A DNA stretch of 64,000 bases from an uncultured Pseudomonadales bacterium. GTDB lineage: Bacteria > Pseudomonadota > Gammaproteobacteria > Pseudomonadales > UBA7434. Each line of letters starts with the position of its first letter. Position 1 is the stretch's first letter. The position numbers were made by a program, and so were the translations under genes. The stretch spans positions 128,229 to 192,228 of the forward strand of contig CALSRU010000001.1 of assembly GCA_943788835.1 (NCBI GenBank), in the 5' to 3' direction. This document shows positions 22,235-31,796 of this stretch, piece by piece. Under the pieces are notes generated by a model, which worked only from the letters and a program-made list of their open reading frames with translations, ran no database searches and was not told the origin of the DNA.

Positions 22235-22621
22235 TTGCCTGTGCGCGAGCTGGTCTATCGAAAATCCAACCGCCTCTTAACCCCCTCAACCGTTCAACAC
22301 GTGTTTGATGGCGTTGATTGCAAACAAGGCGGAAAATATTTTACTTTTCTTAGTCGCTCAAACACTGCGAATAATACTAGGCTTGGTATTATCATCGCCA
22401 AGCGTAATATCAAAACAGCCGTACAACGCAACCGCATCAAACGACGAATTCGGGAAACTTTTCGGCACACACTACCTGAACTACACACGCTAACGCACAG
22501 CTTTGATGTAATCGTTATTGCCAAATCCAATGCTGGGCTGCTAGTTAATAGTGAACTGACAAACGAGCTTTCTCAACAATGGTCAAAGCTGGTAAAAAAA
22601 CGCCTAACGATGGCAGCTTAG
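22235..22621 (+). CDS. rnpA: Ribonuclease P protein component
   Basis: Protein subunit of RNase P, which with the catalytic RNA trims tRNA 5' ends. It is about 128 residues, basic, and carries the signature [13 protein letters not shown] (about residues 68-80), preceded by [15 protein letters not shown]. No ATG is available at the N-terminus: TTG at 22235 or GTG at 22241 must start it, and neither has a strong ribosome site, which may keep synthesis low. The rpmH-rnpA gap of 185 bases is longer than in most relatives. Its 3' end overlaps yidD by 43 bases. Confidence 0.94.
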   Translation: MPVRELVYRKSNRLLTPSTVQHVFDGVDCKQGGKYFTFLSRSNTANNTRLGIIIAKRNIKTAVQRNRIKRRIRETFRHTLPELHTLTHSFDVIVIAKSNAGLLVNSELTNELSQQWSKLVKKRLTMAA

Positions 22622-22893
22622 TACGAACGCTCCTTAAACCGCTGCTTGAACGTTCATTACTAGGGCTCATTCGTACATACCAGCTATTATTAAGCCCGCT
22701 GCTCGGTCCTCGCTGTCGCTTCTATCCGTCCTGCTCTGATTATGCTAAGCAAGCCATTACCTTGCACGGCCCGACCAAGGGAACCTGGCTGTCAATCAAA
22801 CGACTAAGTCATTGTCATCCAGGCCATCCAGGAGGCATTGATGAAGTGCCTAGCCTTCCAACGCACAGTCATTCAACACCCCACCGGAATTAA
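22579..22893 (+). CDS. yidD: Membrane protein insertion efficiency factor YidD
   Basis: Small membrane-associated protein that helps YidC-dependent insertion. At 104 residues it contains the family core [23 protein letters not shown] split over residues about 30-52, then [12 protein letters not shown] and the [11 protein letters not shown] motif with conserved Cys. It overlaps the rnpA 3' end out of frame by 43 bases and ends 7 bases before yidC, so all three are likely translated from one mRNA. The short extra tail after DEVP is not conserved. Confidence 0.93.
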   Translation: MVKAGKKTPNDGSLVRTLLKPLLERSLLGLIRTYQLLLSPLLGPRCRFYPSCSDYAKQAITLHGPTKGTWLSIKRLSHCHPGHPGGIDEVPSLPTHSHSTPHRN

Positions 22894-22900
22894 ATAAGTA

Positions 22901-24694
22901 ATGTCACACACTATTAGTAAGTATGCTCTTTACGCCATCATCGCCGCATTAATCATCATGCTACTTAAGCAGTGGGCTGTTTTTTCTGACGACTATAAAG
23001 CCAGTGAAGAAGCGGCTAAGCTAGCCCAGTTTGCTAACACACAAGCTGTGTTGTCTGGTGAGGCTACTGCGCCTGGTAGCATCACTCCCGATTCAATGAG
23101 TATATTAAACCCTGTGCAAGAGCCAATTGCTTCAAGCGTAACTGCCAATGACACGCTATTAACTATTAATAGTGCAGCTGCTACCACTCAACCAAACATC
23201 GCACATAGCGGAGCACGAACTATCGTTGTGTACACCGACACCCTACGTGTCTCAATCGATAAACTTGGTGGCGATATTGTTGAGGTTGCAATGCTTAAAC
23301 ACCTCGAATCTCTTGATGAAAATGCTGAGCCACTGCGCCTACTTGAAAAAAACGGCTTGCGCACTTACACCGCAGAATCAGGCCTAATCCCTAACAAAGA
23401 TTCTAGCCCGCAATTGGCTAGGCCATTCTTCAGCAGTAGCAGTGACACGTACACCATGGAAGCCGGACAGCCGCTAGATGTTGTATTAGTGTTCAAAGAC
23501 ACCAGTGGCGTGGAGCTTAACAAAGTATTTTCATTTAACCCCAATGAATACAGTGTCGACGTAAATTACGCTATCAACAATCGGTCTAACGCTCCATGGC
23601 AAGCCCGCTTCTATGCACAAATTAGTCGCGACGAGAGTCCTGACCCTGGCACGGAGGACGCTGGATTTGGGATGCGCAGTTACCTCGGTGCAGCTACAAC
23701 TACCGCAGACTCTCCCTACGAGAAAATTACTTTTAAAGATATAGCTAAAAAACCGTATCGTAATGACCATACCGATGGTTGGGTTGCGATGATTCAACAT
23801 TATTTTGTCAGTGCATGGATTCCAGAACGCGGCACCTTGCAACACTATTTCACCAAAAAGACCAACAACGGCATTAATATTATTGGTCTTTACAGCGACC
23901 CCATTGTTGTTGAGGCTGGCCAAACTAAAAATATTGGTGCGCTGTTTTATGCTGGACCGAAAAACCAGTACCGTTTGGCCGAAATAGCTAATCATCTGGA
24001 TCTAACCATCGATTATGGTTGGTTGTGGATGCTGTCCCAACCTCTTTATGCTCTCCTGCACATGTTTGCCACAGGTGATCTCCACGCATTTGGCAAAGTC
24101 TTTCATGTTTTTGGCGGCTTCCATAATTGGGGTGTCGCAATCATTATGCTCACCGTTGTTGTGAAAGCATTATTCTTTCGCCTTTCGGCTGCAAGTTATC
24201 GATCCATGGCCAATATGCGTCGCGTGCAGCCTAAGCTTTTGGCACTGCGAGAACGTTATGCCAACGACAAACAAGCCCAGTCCAAAGCAATGATGGAGCT
24301 TTATCAAAAAGAAAAAATAAACCCTTTGGGTGGTTGTCTACCTATCCTTATACAAATGCCAGTCTTCATTGCCCTTTATTGGGCTTTAATGGAAAGCGTA
24401 GAGCTTAGACATGCTCCGTTTATGCTGTGGATTAAAGATTTATCGGTGATGGATCCTTTATATATTTTGCCGTTGCTTATGGGTGCCACCATGTGGTTCC
24501 AACAGCGCATGAATCCCGCCCCCCCAGACCCTATGCAAGCCAAAGTTATGGCTTGGATGCCAGTCATATTTACTTTCTTCTTTTTATGGTTCCCAGCCGG
24601 TCTAGTAATTTATTGGGTATCGAATAATATTTTGTCGATTTCTCAGCAATGGGTTATCACTCGGCAAATTGAAAAAGCCGCTGAAGCATCTTAG
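22901..24694 (+). CDS. yidC: Membrane protein insertase YidC
   Basis: Inner-membrane insertase and chaperone, working alone or with SecYEG; the ATP synthase c subunit encoded downstream is a classic type of substrate. The 597 residues include an N-terminal membrane anchor (about residues 8-25), a large periplasmic domain (about 60-370) and the conserved C-terminal five-helix core with GGFHNWGVAIIMLTVVVK, MMELYQKEKINPLGGCLP and FFFLWFPAGLVIYWVSNN. It is in the rnpA-yidD-yidC-mnmE run. Confidence 0.98.
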   Translation: MSHTISKYALYAIIAALIIMLLKQWAVFSDDYKASEEAAKLAQFANTQAVLSGEATAPGSITPDSMSILNPVQEPIASSVTANDTLLTINSAAATTQPNIAHSGARTIVVYTDTLRVSIDKLGGDIVEVAMLKHLESLDENAEPLRLLEKNGLRTYTAESGLIPNKDSSPQLARPFFSSSSDTYTMEAGQPLDVVLVFKDTSGVELNKVFSFNPNEYSVDVNYAINNRSNAPWQARFYAQISRDESPDPGTEDAGFGMRSYLGAATTTADSPYEKITFKDIAKKPYRNDHTDGWVAMIQHYFVSAWIPERGTLQHYFTKKTNNGINIIGLYSDPIVVEAGQTKNIGALFYAGPKNQYRLAEIANHLDLTIDYGWLWMLSQPLYALLHMFATGDLHAFGKVFHVFGGFHNWGVAIIMLTVVVKALFFRLSAASYRSMANMRRVQPKLLALRERYANDKQAQSKAMMELYQKEKINPLGGCLPILIQMPVFIALYWALMESVELRHAPFMLWIKDLSVMDPLYILPLLMGATMWFQQRMNPAPPDPMQAKVMAWMPVIFTFFFLWFPAGLVIYWVSNNILSISQQWVITRQIEKAAEAS

Positions 24695-24706
24695 CCAAGC
24701 GGCTTT
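24674..24706 (+). terminator. Inverted repeat across the yidC stop
   Basis: AAAGCCGCT (24674-24682) pairs with AGCGGCTTT (24698-24706), a 9-base perfect stem around a 15-base loop that contains the yidC stop codon. A weak T/A tail follows. It ends 11 bases before the mnmE start, so it could be a partial terminator or could shape yidC-mnmE translation. Confidence 0.45.
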
Positions 24707-24717
24707 AATTAAACGCT

Positions 24718-26094
24718 ATGAATACTGAAACGATAGCCGCTATAGCTACCGCAGCAGGAAGTGGCGGAATAGGCGTTATTCGTGTCTCTGGCCCTAAAGC
24801 TCGCGCTATTGGCGAGATAATGACGGGCTCCACGTTATTACCACGTCACGCATTATTTGCTGATTTTAAAAATGCTGTTGACAGCGTCATCGACCAAGGC
24901 ATAGCCATCTACTTCAGCGCTCCCCATTCGTTTACCGGCGAAGATGTTGTGGAGCTTCAGGGTCACGGCAACCGCTTTGTCTTAGATGATATTTTACAAC
25001 GGACATTGTCTCTTGGTGCGCGTTTAGCCAAGCCTGGCGAATTCTCTGAACGAGCCTTTCTGAACAATAAAATAGACCTGGCTCAGGCTGAAGCCATCGC
25101 CGATATTATTGAAAGCACCAATGCTTCAGCAGCACGCAATGCTGTTCAATCTTTGTCAGGTGAGTTTTCAAATAAAATACATGCGCTTCTTGAGGCCCTC
25201 ACTCAGTTGCGAATCTATATAGAAGCAACCATCGACTTTCCTGAAGAAGAGATAGATTTAAAAACAGATGCCTACGTACAAACTGCTCTGTCTAAAACCG
25301 TTGATCATTTACAGGCTGTATTACAACAAGCTAAACAAGGCAGTATTATTCGTGATGGCCTGTCATTAATTATTGTTGGTGAACCTAATACCGGAAAATC
25401 GAGTTTGCTCAACAAGCTCGCCGGTGATGATATTGCCATTGTAAGTGAGCAGGCTGGAACCACCCGGGATATGCTTCGTGAAACCATCATGATAGATGGG
25501 CTTCCTCTAAAGCTAATTGATACTGCCGGGTTGAGAATATCTTTAGATGAGATAGAACAAGAGGGTATTCGCAGGGCAGGACAAGAAGTTGAACGTGCCG
25601 ATATTATTTTTTATCTACAAGACTGCAATGTTAAGCATGTTGATTTACAACCTTCACGCCACTACGTTGCTGAGCAGCTTGCCCAATATAAAATTGCCCT
25701 CCCTAAAAACACGCTTCTCGTCGTGGTCAATAATAAAATCGACTTAAAACACAAAAGGCCAGAGGTGCTATCTGCATCGGGACTGGATCGTAATTATGCA
25801 GCGGTTGCTATATCGGCTAAAGAAGCACTTGGTTTAGATCTACTTGCAGAACAAATCAGACTGTTTTGTGGGTTGAGCAACCACACGGAAACGAGCTTTA
25901 CTGCGCGAAGACGACATCTTGATATTTTGGAGCGTTGTCACCAGCAATTATTGTTAGCCTTTGAACAACCCGCTGCGGAATTACTCGCAGAAGATTTACG
26001 CCTTACTCAACATTTGCTAGGAGAGATAACAGGGGTTTTTAGTTCAGATGAGTTGCTAGGCGAAATATTTTCTAGTTTTTGCATCGGTAAGTGA
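24718..26094 (+). CDS. mnmE: tRNA uridine-5-carboxymethylaminomethyl modification GTPase MnmE
   Basis: With MnmG it modifies the wobble uridine (U34) of several tRNAs. The 458 residues are standard. The N-terminal domain starts TIAAIATAAGSGGIGVIR. The G domain inserted in the helical region has G1 GEPNTGKSSL (about residues 221-230), the TTRD switch, G3 DTAG and G4 NKID. The protein ends in the catalytic FCIGK motif that carries the essential Cys. Its partner mnmG lies 676 bases downstream, across an AT-rich gap. Confidence 0.98.
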   Translation: MNTETIAAIATAAGSGGIGVIRVSGPKARAIGEIMTGSTLLPRHALFADFKNAVDSVIDQGIAIYFSAPHSFTGEDVVELQGHGNRFVLDDILQRTLSLGARLAKPGEFSERAFLNNKIDLAQAEAIADIIESTNASAARNAVQSLSGEFSNKIHALLEALTQLRIYIEATIDFPEEEIDLKTDAYVQTALSKTVDHLQAVLQQAKQGSIIRDGLSLIIVGEPNTGKSSLLNKLAGDDIAIVSEQAGTTRDMLRETIMIDGLPLKLIDTAGLRISLDEIEQEGIRRAGQEVERADIIFYLQDCNVKHVDLQPSRHYVAEQLAQYKIALPKNTLLVVVNNKIDLKHKRPEVLSASGLDRNYAAVAISAKEALGLDLLAEQIRLFCGLSNHTETSFTARRRHLDILERCHQQLLLAFEQPAAELLAEDLRLTQHLLGEITGVFSSDELLGEIFSSFCIGK

Positions 26095-26770
26095 TGTTGC
26101 TCTGCTGCGGTACAACACCTCCCTCTATTTATACTCGTCCTTTTATCTACAACAAACTTTTATTGGTGCTAGTACGGTGTCGATGCCCTTAACAAGCAAA
26201 CAGCTCTAGCACTATGGCAGTGTTGGTTGCGGTAGTACCTTCCACTTTGTAGTTGTCTGCTTTGAAGCCGTTTTAGAGTTACCTACACGTTATACCAAAA
26301 TACTCACAGCTCCCTCCCATGATTTAACAATAATGTCATATGAACGGGTAACTTGTGACAAACTTCTGGACAACAATTTGATAACTGGACGTAATTACAT
26401 CTGATAAATCAGACGCCTTTATCAAAGTGCTACTTACCCACCAACCATCCACCTATAAAAACAGCTTTTCGATTGGTTTATACCGAACTTATAGCTTAGA
26501 TAAGTTGTTGATTAATATAGTTTAAAAACAGCTATTCACCGAATTAGAGTTTACTAATAGTAATTAATTTAAACTTAAATGTTTTGTGATGAGATAAAGC
26601 TAAATTAATAAAATAATGATTGATAACCCCTATAAAATTAAATCTATTCTCTTTTGCGTTTTTATATTCCTTGATCTAACGCATATAGTTTAAGAAGATT
26701 CTCCGTGGTATAGTCCGCGCCCGCAATTAATTGACTGACTCGTTAGAGGTTAAGGCTAGCACTCAACGGT
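26095..26770. other. AT-rich intergenic region upstream of mnmG
   Basis: No gene is visible in 676 bases. The right half (about 26460-26700) is very AT-rich. Weak DnaA-box-like 9-mers are TTATCTACA (26143-26151, one mismatch), TTACCTACA (26279-26287) and TTACCCACC (26434-26442). TATAGT at 26709-26714, followed by a GC-rich CCGCGCCCGC, is a likely -10 with discriminator for mnmG. The gidA/mnmG upstream region is oriC in E. coli. Confidence 0.5.
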
Positions 26771-28687
26771 ATGATGAACTTCCCTAAAAAATTTGATGTG
26801 ATTGTTGTCGGTGGCGGCCATGCTGGCACCGAAGCAGCGCTTGCCGCAGCTCGGCGCGGCAGCCAAACATTGCTGCTGAGCCACAATATAGAAACATTGG
26901 GTCAAATGTCATGTAATCCTGCTATTGGCGGCATTGGGAAAAGTCATTTGGTTCGAGAGATTGACGCACTTGGCGGCGTTATGGCACTGGCAGCGGACCG
27001 AGCAGGTATTCAATTTCGAGTACTCAATGCTCGTAAAGGACCTGCTGTTAGGGCAACTCGTGCCCAAGCCGACCGAGTGCTTTACCGGGCGGCAATTCGT
27101 GAAACGCTAGAAAATCAAAAAAACCTTTTTATATTTCAAGCGGGTGTTGACGATTTAATCGTTGAAGATCAAGCAGGTAGCCAACAAGTTACCGGTGTTT
27201 GCACTCAGATTGGATTATGTTTTTATGCTCCTGCCGTGGTGCTTGCTGCTGGCACATTCTTAGGTGGAAAAATCCATGTAGGTCTTGATACCCATGCCGG
27301 CGGGCGCGCAGGTGATCCGCCCTCAATAGCACTTGCCGAGCGGTTAAGGGACCTGCCATTTAATGTTTCACGCTTAAAAACTGGAACACCTCCGCGCATT
27401 GATGCCAAGACCATTGATTTTTCTCAACTTGAAGAGCAGCCAGGTGATACGCCTTTGCCAGTGATGTCATTTTTAGGAAAGGCCGCTGATCACCCTAAAC
27501 AAGTCAGTTGTCATATAGCGCAAACAAATAGCGAAACCCATGCCATTATTCGCGAAGGTCTTGATAGATCACCGATGTATACGGGAGTCATTGAAGGTAT
27601 AGGACCTCGATATTGCCCTTCAATTGAAGATAAGATCCACCGTTTTGCCGATAAAAACTCACATCAAATTTTTGTTGAACCAGAAGGGCTAACTACCCAC
27701 GAAATTTATCCTAACGGCATATCAACGAGTTTGCCTTTTGATATTCAATTACGGTTTGTACGGTCGATTAAAGGGTTTGAGCAAGCGCATTTAACTCGTG
27801 CAGGCTATGCAATAGAGTACGACTTTTTTGATCCGAGAGATTTAAAACCGACGCTTGAAACGCGCTTTATTAAGGGCTTGTATTTTTGTGGCCAAATTAA
27901 CGGAACTACAGGCTACGAGGAGGCAGCTGCCCAAGGGTTGCTGGCGGGTGCGAATGCATCACTTCAGGTAAGCGGCGAGGCTAGTTGGGTGCTGCGCCGC
28001 GACGAGTCATATATTGGAGTTATGGTTGATGACCTTATTACGCTGGGAACTAAAGAGCCTTATCGTATGTTTACTAGCCGTGCCGAGTATCGCTTAACTT
28101 TACGTGAAGATAATGCCGACCTAAGGCTTACTGAGCGGGGTCGCGATATAGGATTAGTAGACGATCACCGCTGGTCGTTTTTTGAGCAAAAGCGTGAGGC
28201 GCTTACTCAAGAGCAGCAGCGTTTTAAAACAACCTGTATTCAGCCTACCTCTGACGCAGCTGAAGTACTGGCCGAAAAGCTCGGTAAACCGTTGAATAGA
28301 GAATATAGTCTGGCCGATTTGATCAAGCGGCCTGAGCTATCATTAAGCGACTTGTATGCTGCAACCGGTGATCGCCCAGTCGACATGCAGGTTGGAGAGC
28401 AGCTCGAAATAGCAGCTAAATATTCGGGTTATATCGATCGACAAAAAGAAGATATCAATAAATTACGCGACAACGAAGAAACTGCATTACCTGAAGGCTT
28501 TGATTTTTCGAGGGTTAACGGCCTTTCAAATGAGGTTAAAGAAAAGCTTCAAAGGGCTAACCCTGAAACACTGGGAAGAGCGGCACGAGTACCCGGCGTC
28601 ACTCCAGCGGCTATATCACTGTTATTGATATACCTTAAAAAAACCGGCCTGTTAACTCGATCTACGGCTAAAGTTGCTGCTCAATAA
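26771..28687 (+). CDS. mnmG: tRNA uridine-5-carboxymethylaminomethyl modification enzyme MnmG
   Basis: FAD enzyme (GidA) that with MnmE installs the cmnm5 group on tRNA wobble U34. The 638 residues are near the E. coli length. The N-terminal dinucleotide-binding motif is [17 protein letters not shown] (about residues 12-28). The conserved [30 protein letters not shown] and [18 protein letters not shown] blocks are all present, and the C-terminal helical MnmE/tRNA-binding domain is intact. Two adjacent ATG codons (26771, 26774) are possible starts. It heads mnmG-rsmG-parA-parB. Confidence 0.98.
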   Translation: MMNFPKKFDVIVVGGGHAGTEAALAAARRGSQTLLLSHNIETLGQMSCNPAIGGIGKSHLVREIDALGGVMALAADRAGIQFRVLNARKGPAVRATRAQADRVLYRAAIRETLENQKNLFIFQAGVDDLIVEDQAGSQQVTGVCTQIGLCFYAPAVVLAAGTFLGGKIHVGLDTHAGGRAGDPPSIALAERLRDLPFNVSRLKTGTPPRIDAKTIDFSQLEEQPGDTPLPVMSFLGKAADHPKQVSCHIAQTNSETHAIIREGLDRSPMYTGVIEGIGPRYCPSIEDKIHRFADKNSHQIFVEPEGLTTHEIYPNGISTSLPFDIQLRFVRSIKGFEQAHLTRAGYAIEYDFFDPRDLKPTLETRFIKGLYFCGQINGTTGYEEAAAQGLLAGANASLQVSGEASWVLRRDESYIGVMVDDLITLGTKEPYRMFTSRAEYRLTLREDNADLRLTERGRDIGLVDDHRWSFFEQKREALTQEQQRFKTTCIQPTSDAAEVLAEKLGKPLNREYSLADLIKRPELSLSDLYAATGDRPVDMQVGEQLEIAAKYSGYIDRQKEDINKLRDNEETALPEGFDFSRVNGLSNEVKEKLQRANPETLGRAARVPGVTPAAISLLLIYLKKTGLLTRSTAKVAAQ

Positions 28688-28764
28688 TAATGATTACCGA
28701 CGATTTTCTAATTAAGCAAAAGGACGGGTGTGTTGACGGCATTGACCTTTGTAGTCATTAGTCG

Positions 28765-29394
28765 ATGGTTCATAGTGCGTCTAAAACAGTTTTGTTATCG
28801 GGGTGCGAAAAGCTCCTTGTAAGATTAACCTTAAAAGATAGTGATCGCTTACTTCAATATTTGAGCTTAATGCAAAAATGGAACCGAACGCACAACCTTA
28901 CAGCTTTGCCTAACCTTGATGAGATGATTATTAAGCACTTGCTTGATAGTTTGAGTATTGAATCATTTTTGCCCAGCGGTAGCGTCTTGGATATTGGCAG
29001 TGGTGCAGGTTTGCCGGGAATCCCTCTAGCAGTTGTCCGGCCCAATCAACAATTCACCTTAGTTGATGCAAGCTTTAAACGAGTGGCTTTTCTGCGCGAG
29101 GTTAAGCGTCGTTTAAAACTAACTAATATTGACGTTATTCATGCCAGAGTGGAGCAGTTGCCAAGCCAAGCGTTTGATGCAATTACAAGCCGAGCGTTTT
29201 CGTCATTACCTGAAATGCTGGATGTAACTAAGCACTTACTATCAAGTAAAGGTCTGTGGATGGCTATGAAGGGGCAGAATCCAGTTTCAGAATTGTCGAA
29301 CTTGAAGGGCGAATTCTTAGTTGAGGCTGTTGATGTATTGGATGTTCCTGGTTTAGAAGCTGAGCGACATTTAGTGCGAATAAGCAAGCGTTAG
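28765..29394 (+). CDS. rsmG: 16S rRNA m7G527 methyltransferase RsmG
   Basis: SAM-dependent enzyme (GidB) methylating G527 of 16S rRNA; its loss gives low-level streptomycin resistance in several bacteria. The 209 residues show the family pattern: LMQKWNRTHNLTAL and the motif I stretch VLDIGSGAGLPGIPLAV (about residues 74-90), then TLVDASFKRVAFLREV and ITSRAFSSL. The start at 28765 is the first ATG after mnmG, without a clear ribosome site. It lies 77 bases after mnmG. Confidence 0.97.
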   Translation: MVHSASKTVLLSGCEKLLVRLTLKDSDRLLQYLSLMQKWNRTHNLTALPNLDEMIIKHLLDSLSIESFLPSGSVLDIGSGAGLPGIPLAVVRPNQQFTLVDASFKRVAFLREVKRRLKLTNIDVIHARVEQLPSQAFDAITSRAFSSLPEMLDVTKHLLSSKGLWMAMKGQNPVSELSNLKGEFLVEAVDVLDVPGLEAERHLVRISKR

Positions 29395-29696
29395 GGTAAA
29401 AAATCATACCCTCAGCCTACATAGCCCAACTTTTATTGTGGTCTTAGCTTTAGATAGAAACCTGCTTAGGATTGTGTTGCCTTGAAAATATAACCTTGCT
29501 GGAATTGGGGTTATGGGCGAACTTTACCTGGCAGTGTATGATGCGGTCTCGTCAGACATCATGGCATAGGTAAATGCTGAGCATGGTCTTTAGATGCTTG
29601 CTCTTAGTTTGCGCCCGGGTTATTCCTATGGAGCAGCTTTTCACTCAGCAAAACCGTTAACCGCCAACTCAAGGCAATCGAATCAGGCTTGTTATT
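29395..29696. other. rsmG-parA intergenic region
   Basis: No gene is visible in 302 bases. A short GGGTA...TACCC repeat at the rsmG stop lacks a T run. I found no parS-like palindrome here and no convincing promoter, although TATGAT at about 29537-29542 followed by GC could be a -10 for parA. Confidence 0.4.
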
Positions 29697-30521
29697 TTGT
29701 CCCGAATATTTGCAATTACGAATCAAAAAGGCGGTGTAGGTAAAACGACTACATCGGTTAATTTGGCCGCATCATTGGCCGCTACTAAGCGCCGGGTGTT
29801 ATTAGTCGATTTAGACCCTCAAGGTAATGCCACCATGGGGAGCGGGGTCAACAAACACACCTGTGAGATTAATCTCTACGAAGTTCTGGTGTCAAAAGCC
29901 TCTGCTAGAGAAGCATTGCAGCGCAATACTTGTGGAGGCTTTGACATACTGCCCTCCAACAGCAATCTCACAGCAGCTGAAGTTGAACTGCTTTCGGTAG
30001 ACAATAAAGAGCGAGTGCTAACGCACGCGCTCGATCCATTGCGCATTGAATATGACTTTATTTTGATTGATTGTCCGCCCTCTCTCAATATGCTCACACT
30101 GAATGCGCTAGTTGCTGCTGATGGAGTGATTATCCCTATTCAGTGTGAATACTATGCGCTTGAAGGACTGTCGGCGCTTATGAACACCATTGCTAAAGTT
30201 GCTGAAAGCATTAACCCAGATATCAAAATAGAGGGCTTATTGCGTACTATGTATGACCCCCGCAACAGTTTGACTAATGATGTCTCTAACCAGCTCCTCC
30301 AACACTTTGGTGAGCGGGTATATCGAACTGTGATTCCTCGTAATGTGCGTTTAGCAGAAGCACCGAGTCACGGTGAGCCCGCCCTGATTTACGATGCGCA
30401 GTCTAAAGGGGCTCAGGCTTATCTCGCTTTGGCAGGTGAATTGTTGCGCAAAGAAGAAGCTAAAAAACCTGTTAGTAGAAGAAAGCCGCAGCAGGTAACG
30501 CAATCTTCATGGGCTGATTAG
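29697..30521 (+). CDS. parA: Chromosome partitioning ATPase ParA (Soj)
   Basis: Walker-type ATPase that forms a dynamic gradient on the nucleoid and moves ParB-parS complexes. The 274 residues include the deviant Walker A KGGVGKTT (residues 11-18), LLVDLDPQGNAT and LIDCPPSLNMLTLNAL, all typical of chromosomal ParA. The frame opens with TTG at 29697, giving the normal start S-R-I-F-A-I-T-N. The C-terminus is rich in Lys and Arg. It is 76 bases upstream of parB, and three parS sites lie within 13 kb. Confidence 0.97.
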   Translation: MSRIFAITNQKGGVGKTTTSVNLAASLAATKRRVLLVDLDPQGNATMGSGVNKHTCEINLYEVLVSKASAREALQRNTCGGFDILPSNSNLTAAEVELLSVDNKERVLTHALDPLRIEYDFILIDCPPSLNMLTLNALVAADGVIIPIQCEYYALEGLSALMNTIAKVAESINPDIKIEGLLRTMYDPRNSLTNDVSNQLLQHFGERVYRTVIPRNVRLAEAPSHGEPALIYDAQSKGAQAYLALAGELLRKEEAKKPVSRRKPQQVTQSSWAD

Positions 30522-30597
30522 CCAATACACGCCTAGCAATTATTCGGGCTGCATAGCAGCCTTTCTCTTAAGTATTTATTGGTATTACGGAAAGTTT

Positions 30598-31593
30598 ATG
30601 GCAGGCAAAAAAAAAGGTTTGGGTAAAGGCTTAGATGCTCTGTTAGGTGGCATCAATACACAAATGAATGATGCCGCAGATAGCCCAATCTCACCAACCC
30701 AGTCTGCAACCGGTGCTAGCACTGCACAAACACCAGACGATTCTCAAATAGCTCAGCAAGGCGCTTTGGATAGCCCCATGTCTCTAGCCGATGCCAACCG
30801 AGTAGTACAAGTGCCGGTTGAGCACTGTCAGCGTGGTAAATACCAGCCGCGCCGCGCTATTGATAACGAAGCCCTAGAAGAGCTGGCCAGCTCTATTGTA
30901 AGTCAGGGTGTTATGCAGCCTATTATTTTGCGCGAGCTAGCAGCGCCTCAGCTAAGTGGAGCTAAGTATGAGATTGTAGCTGGCGAGCGCCGTTGGCGCG
31001 CCTCCCAGTTAGCTGGACTTCAGGCTGTGCCAGCTATTGTAAGAGATTTAGATGATGAAGCTGCCAGCGCAATGGCGTTGATCGAAAACTTGCAGCGTGA
31101 GGATCTTAATCCTATGGATCAAGCGCATGCGCTTGCCCGGCTTCAAGAACAATTTGAGTTTACTCACCAGCAAATAGCCGATTTAGTCGGCAAGTCCCGC
31201 GCAGCCGTCTCTAATTTTTTACGCCTGCTAGGGCTGCAAGTTAAGGTGCAGCAGCTCCTTGAAAATGGTGATTTAGAGATGGGTCATGCGCGCGCGTTGC
31301 TGGCTGTGGATCAAGATACCCAACAAAAACTTGCACGAGAAGTGGTGAACCAAAGCTTGACGGTCCGCCAGACTGAGGCCTTGGTCAAAAAACAGCTCAA
31401 TCCCAAGAAGTTGCCTGCTGCAAATGCAGTTCCTGCTGGTCGTGATGCCAATATTGACCGCCTTCAAAACGACCTGTCTGAAAAGTTGGGTGTCCCGGTT
31501 TTGGTTAAGCACGCTAGTAGTGGTCAGGGCCAATTGATATTGAAGTACCACAACCTTGATGAATTAGATGGTATTTTGGAACATATTAAGTAG
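30598..31593 (+). CDS. parB: Chromosome partitioning protein ParB (Spo0J)
   Basis: CTP-dependent DNA clamp that loads at parS and spreads to form the partition complex. The 331 residues open with the Lys/Gly-rich MAGKKKGLGKGLDALLGG, a ParA-stimulating peptide type. The CTP-binding core has QPRRAID and the GERRWRASQLAG motif (about residues 126-137). The helix-turn-helix that reads parS is QQIADLVGKSRAAVSNFLRL (about 197-216). A C-terminal dimerisation domain follows a Pro/Gln linker. Its targets are the parS sites inside recF. Confidence 0.98.
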   Translation: MAGKKKGLGKGLDALLGGINTQMNDAADSPISPTQSATGASTAQTPDDSQIAQQGALDSPMSLADANRVVQVPVEHCQRGKYQPRRAIDNEALEELASSIVSQGVMQPIILRELAAPQLSGAKYEIVAGERRWRASQLAGLQAVPAIVRDLDDEAASAMALIENLQREDLNPMDQAHALARLQEQFEFTHQQIADLVGKSRAAVSNFLRLLGLQVKVQQLLENGDLEMGHARALLAVDQDTQQKLAREVVNQSLTVRQTEALVKKQLNPKKLPAANAVPAGRDANIDRLQNDLSEKLGVPVLVKHASSGQGQLILKYHNLDELDGILEHIK

Positions 31594-31623
31594 GTTGGGA
31601 GCTGAGATTAAACCGCCCAACCT
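31592..31623 (+). terminator. Inverted repeat at the parB stop
   Basis: AGGTTGGG (31592-31599) pairs with CCCAACCT (31616-31623), an 8-base stem around 16 bases. It overlaps the parB stop codon. No T run follows, so it is at best a weak terminator separating parAB from the atp operon. Confidence 0.35.
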
Positions 31624-31714
31624 CGCTTTGCGTAAACTGCAGCGGCCTCGAGGTTTACAGGTTTATGTTTAGTGGCTGAAAAACGTTAAAAGGCACATTC
31701 ACCGCCTTCTAACC

Positions 31715-31743
31715 TTGCACCTAAATCTGCCATTCCTTATAAT
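31715..31743 (+). promoter_or_regulatory. Promoter of the atp operon
   Basis: TTGCAC (31715-31720) and a perfect TATAAT (31738-31743) are 17 bases apart, followed by the GC-rich discriminator CCGCGCCGCC. It lies about 50 bases before atpI. GC-rich discriminators are associated with growth-rate and stringent control, which fits ATP synthase genes. Confidence 0.8.
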
Positions 31744-31796
31744 CCGCGCCGCCTCTTACAGGGTGTTGCTACTTTTACACTCTGGCGCCAGTCAAA

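Noticed and set aside
23531-23995. Antisense frame of 154 codons within yidC
   Set aside because: Opposite strand of conserved coding sequence with no recognisable domain or ribosome site.
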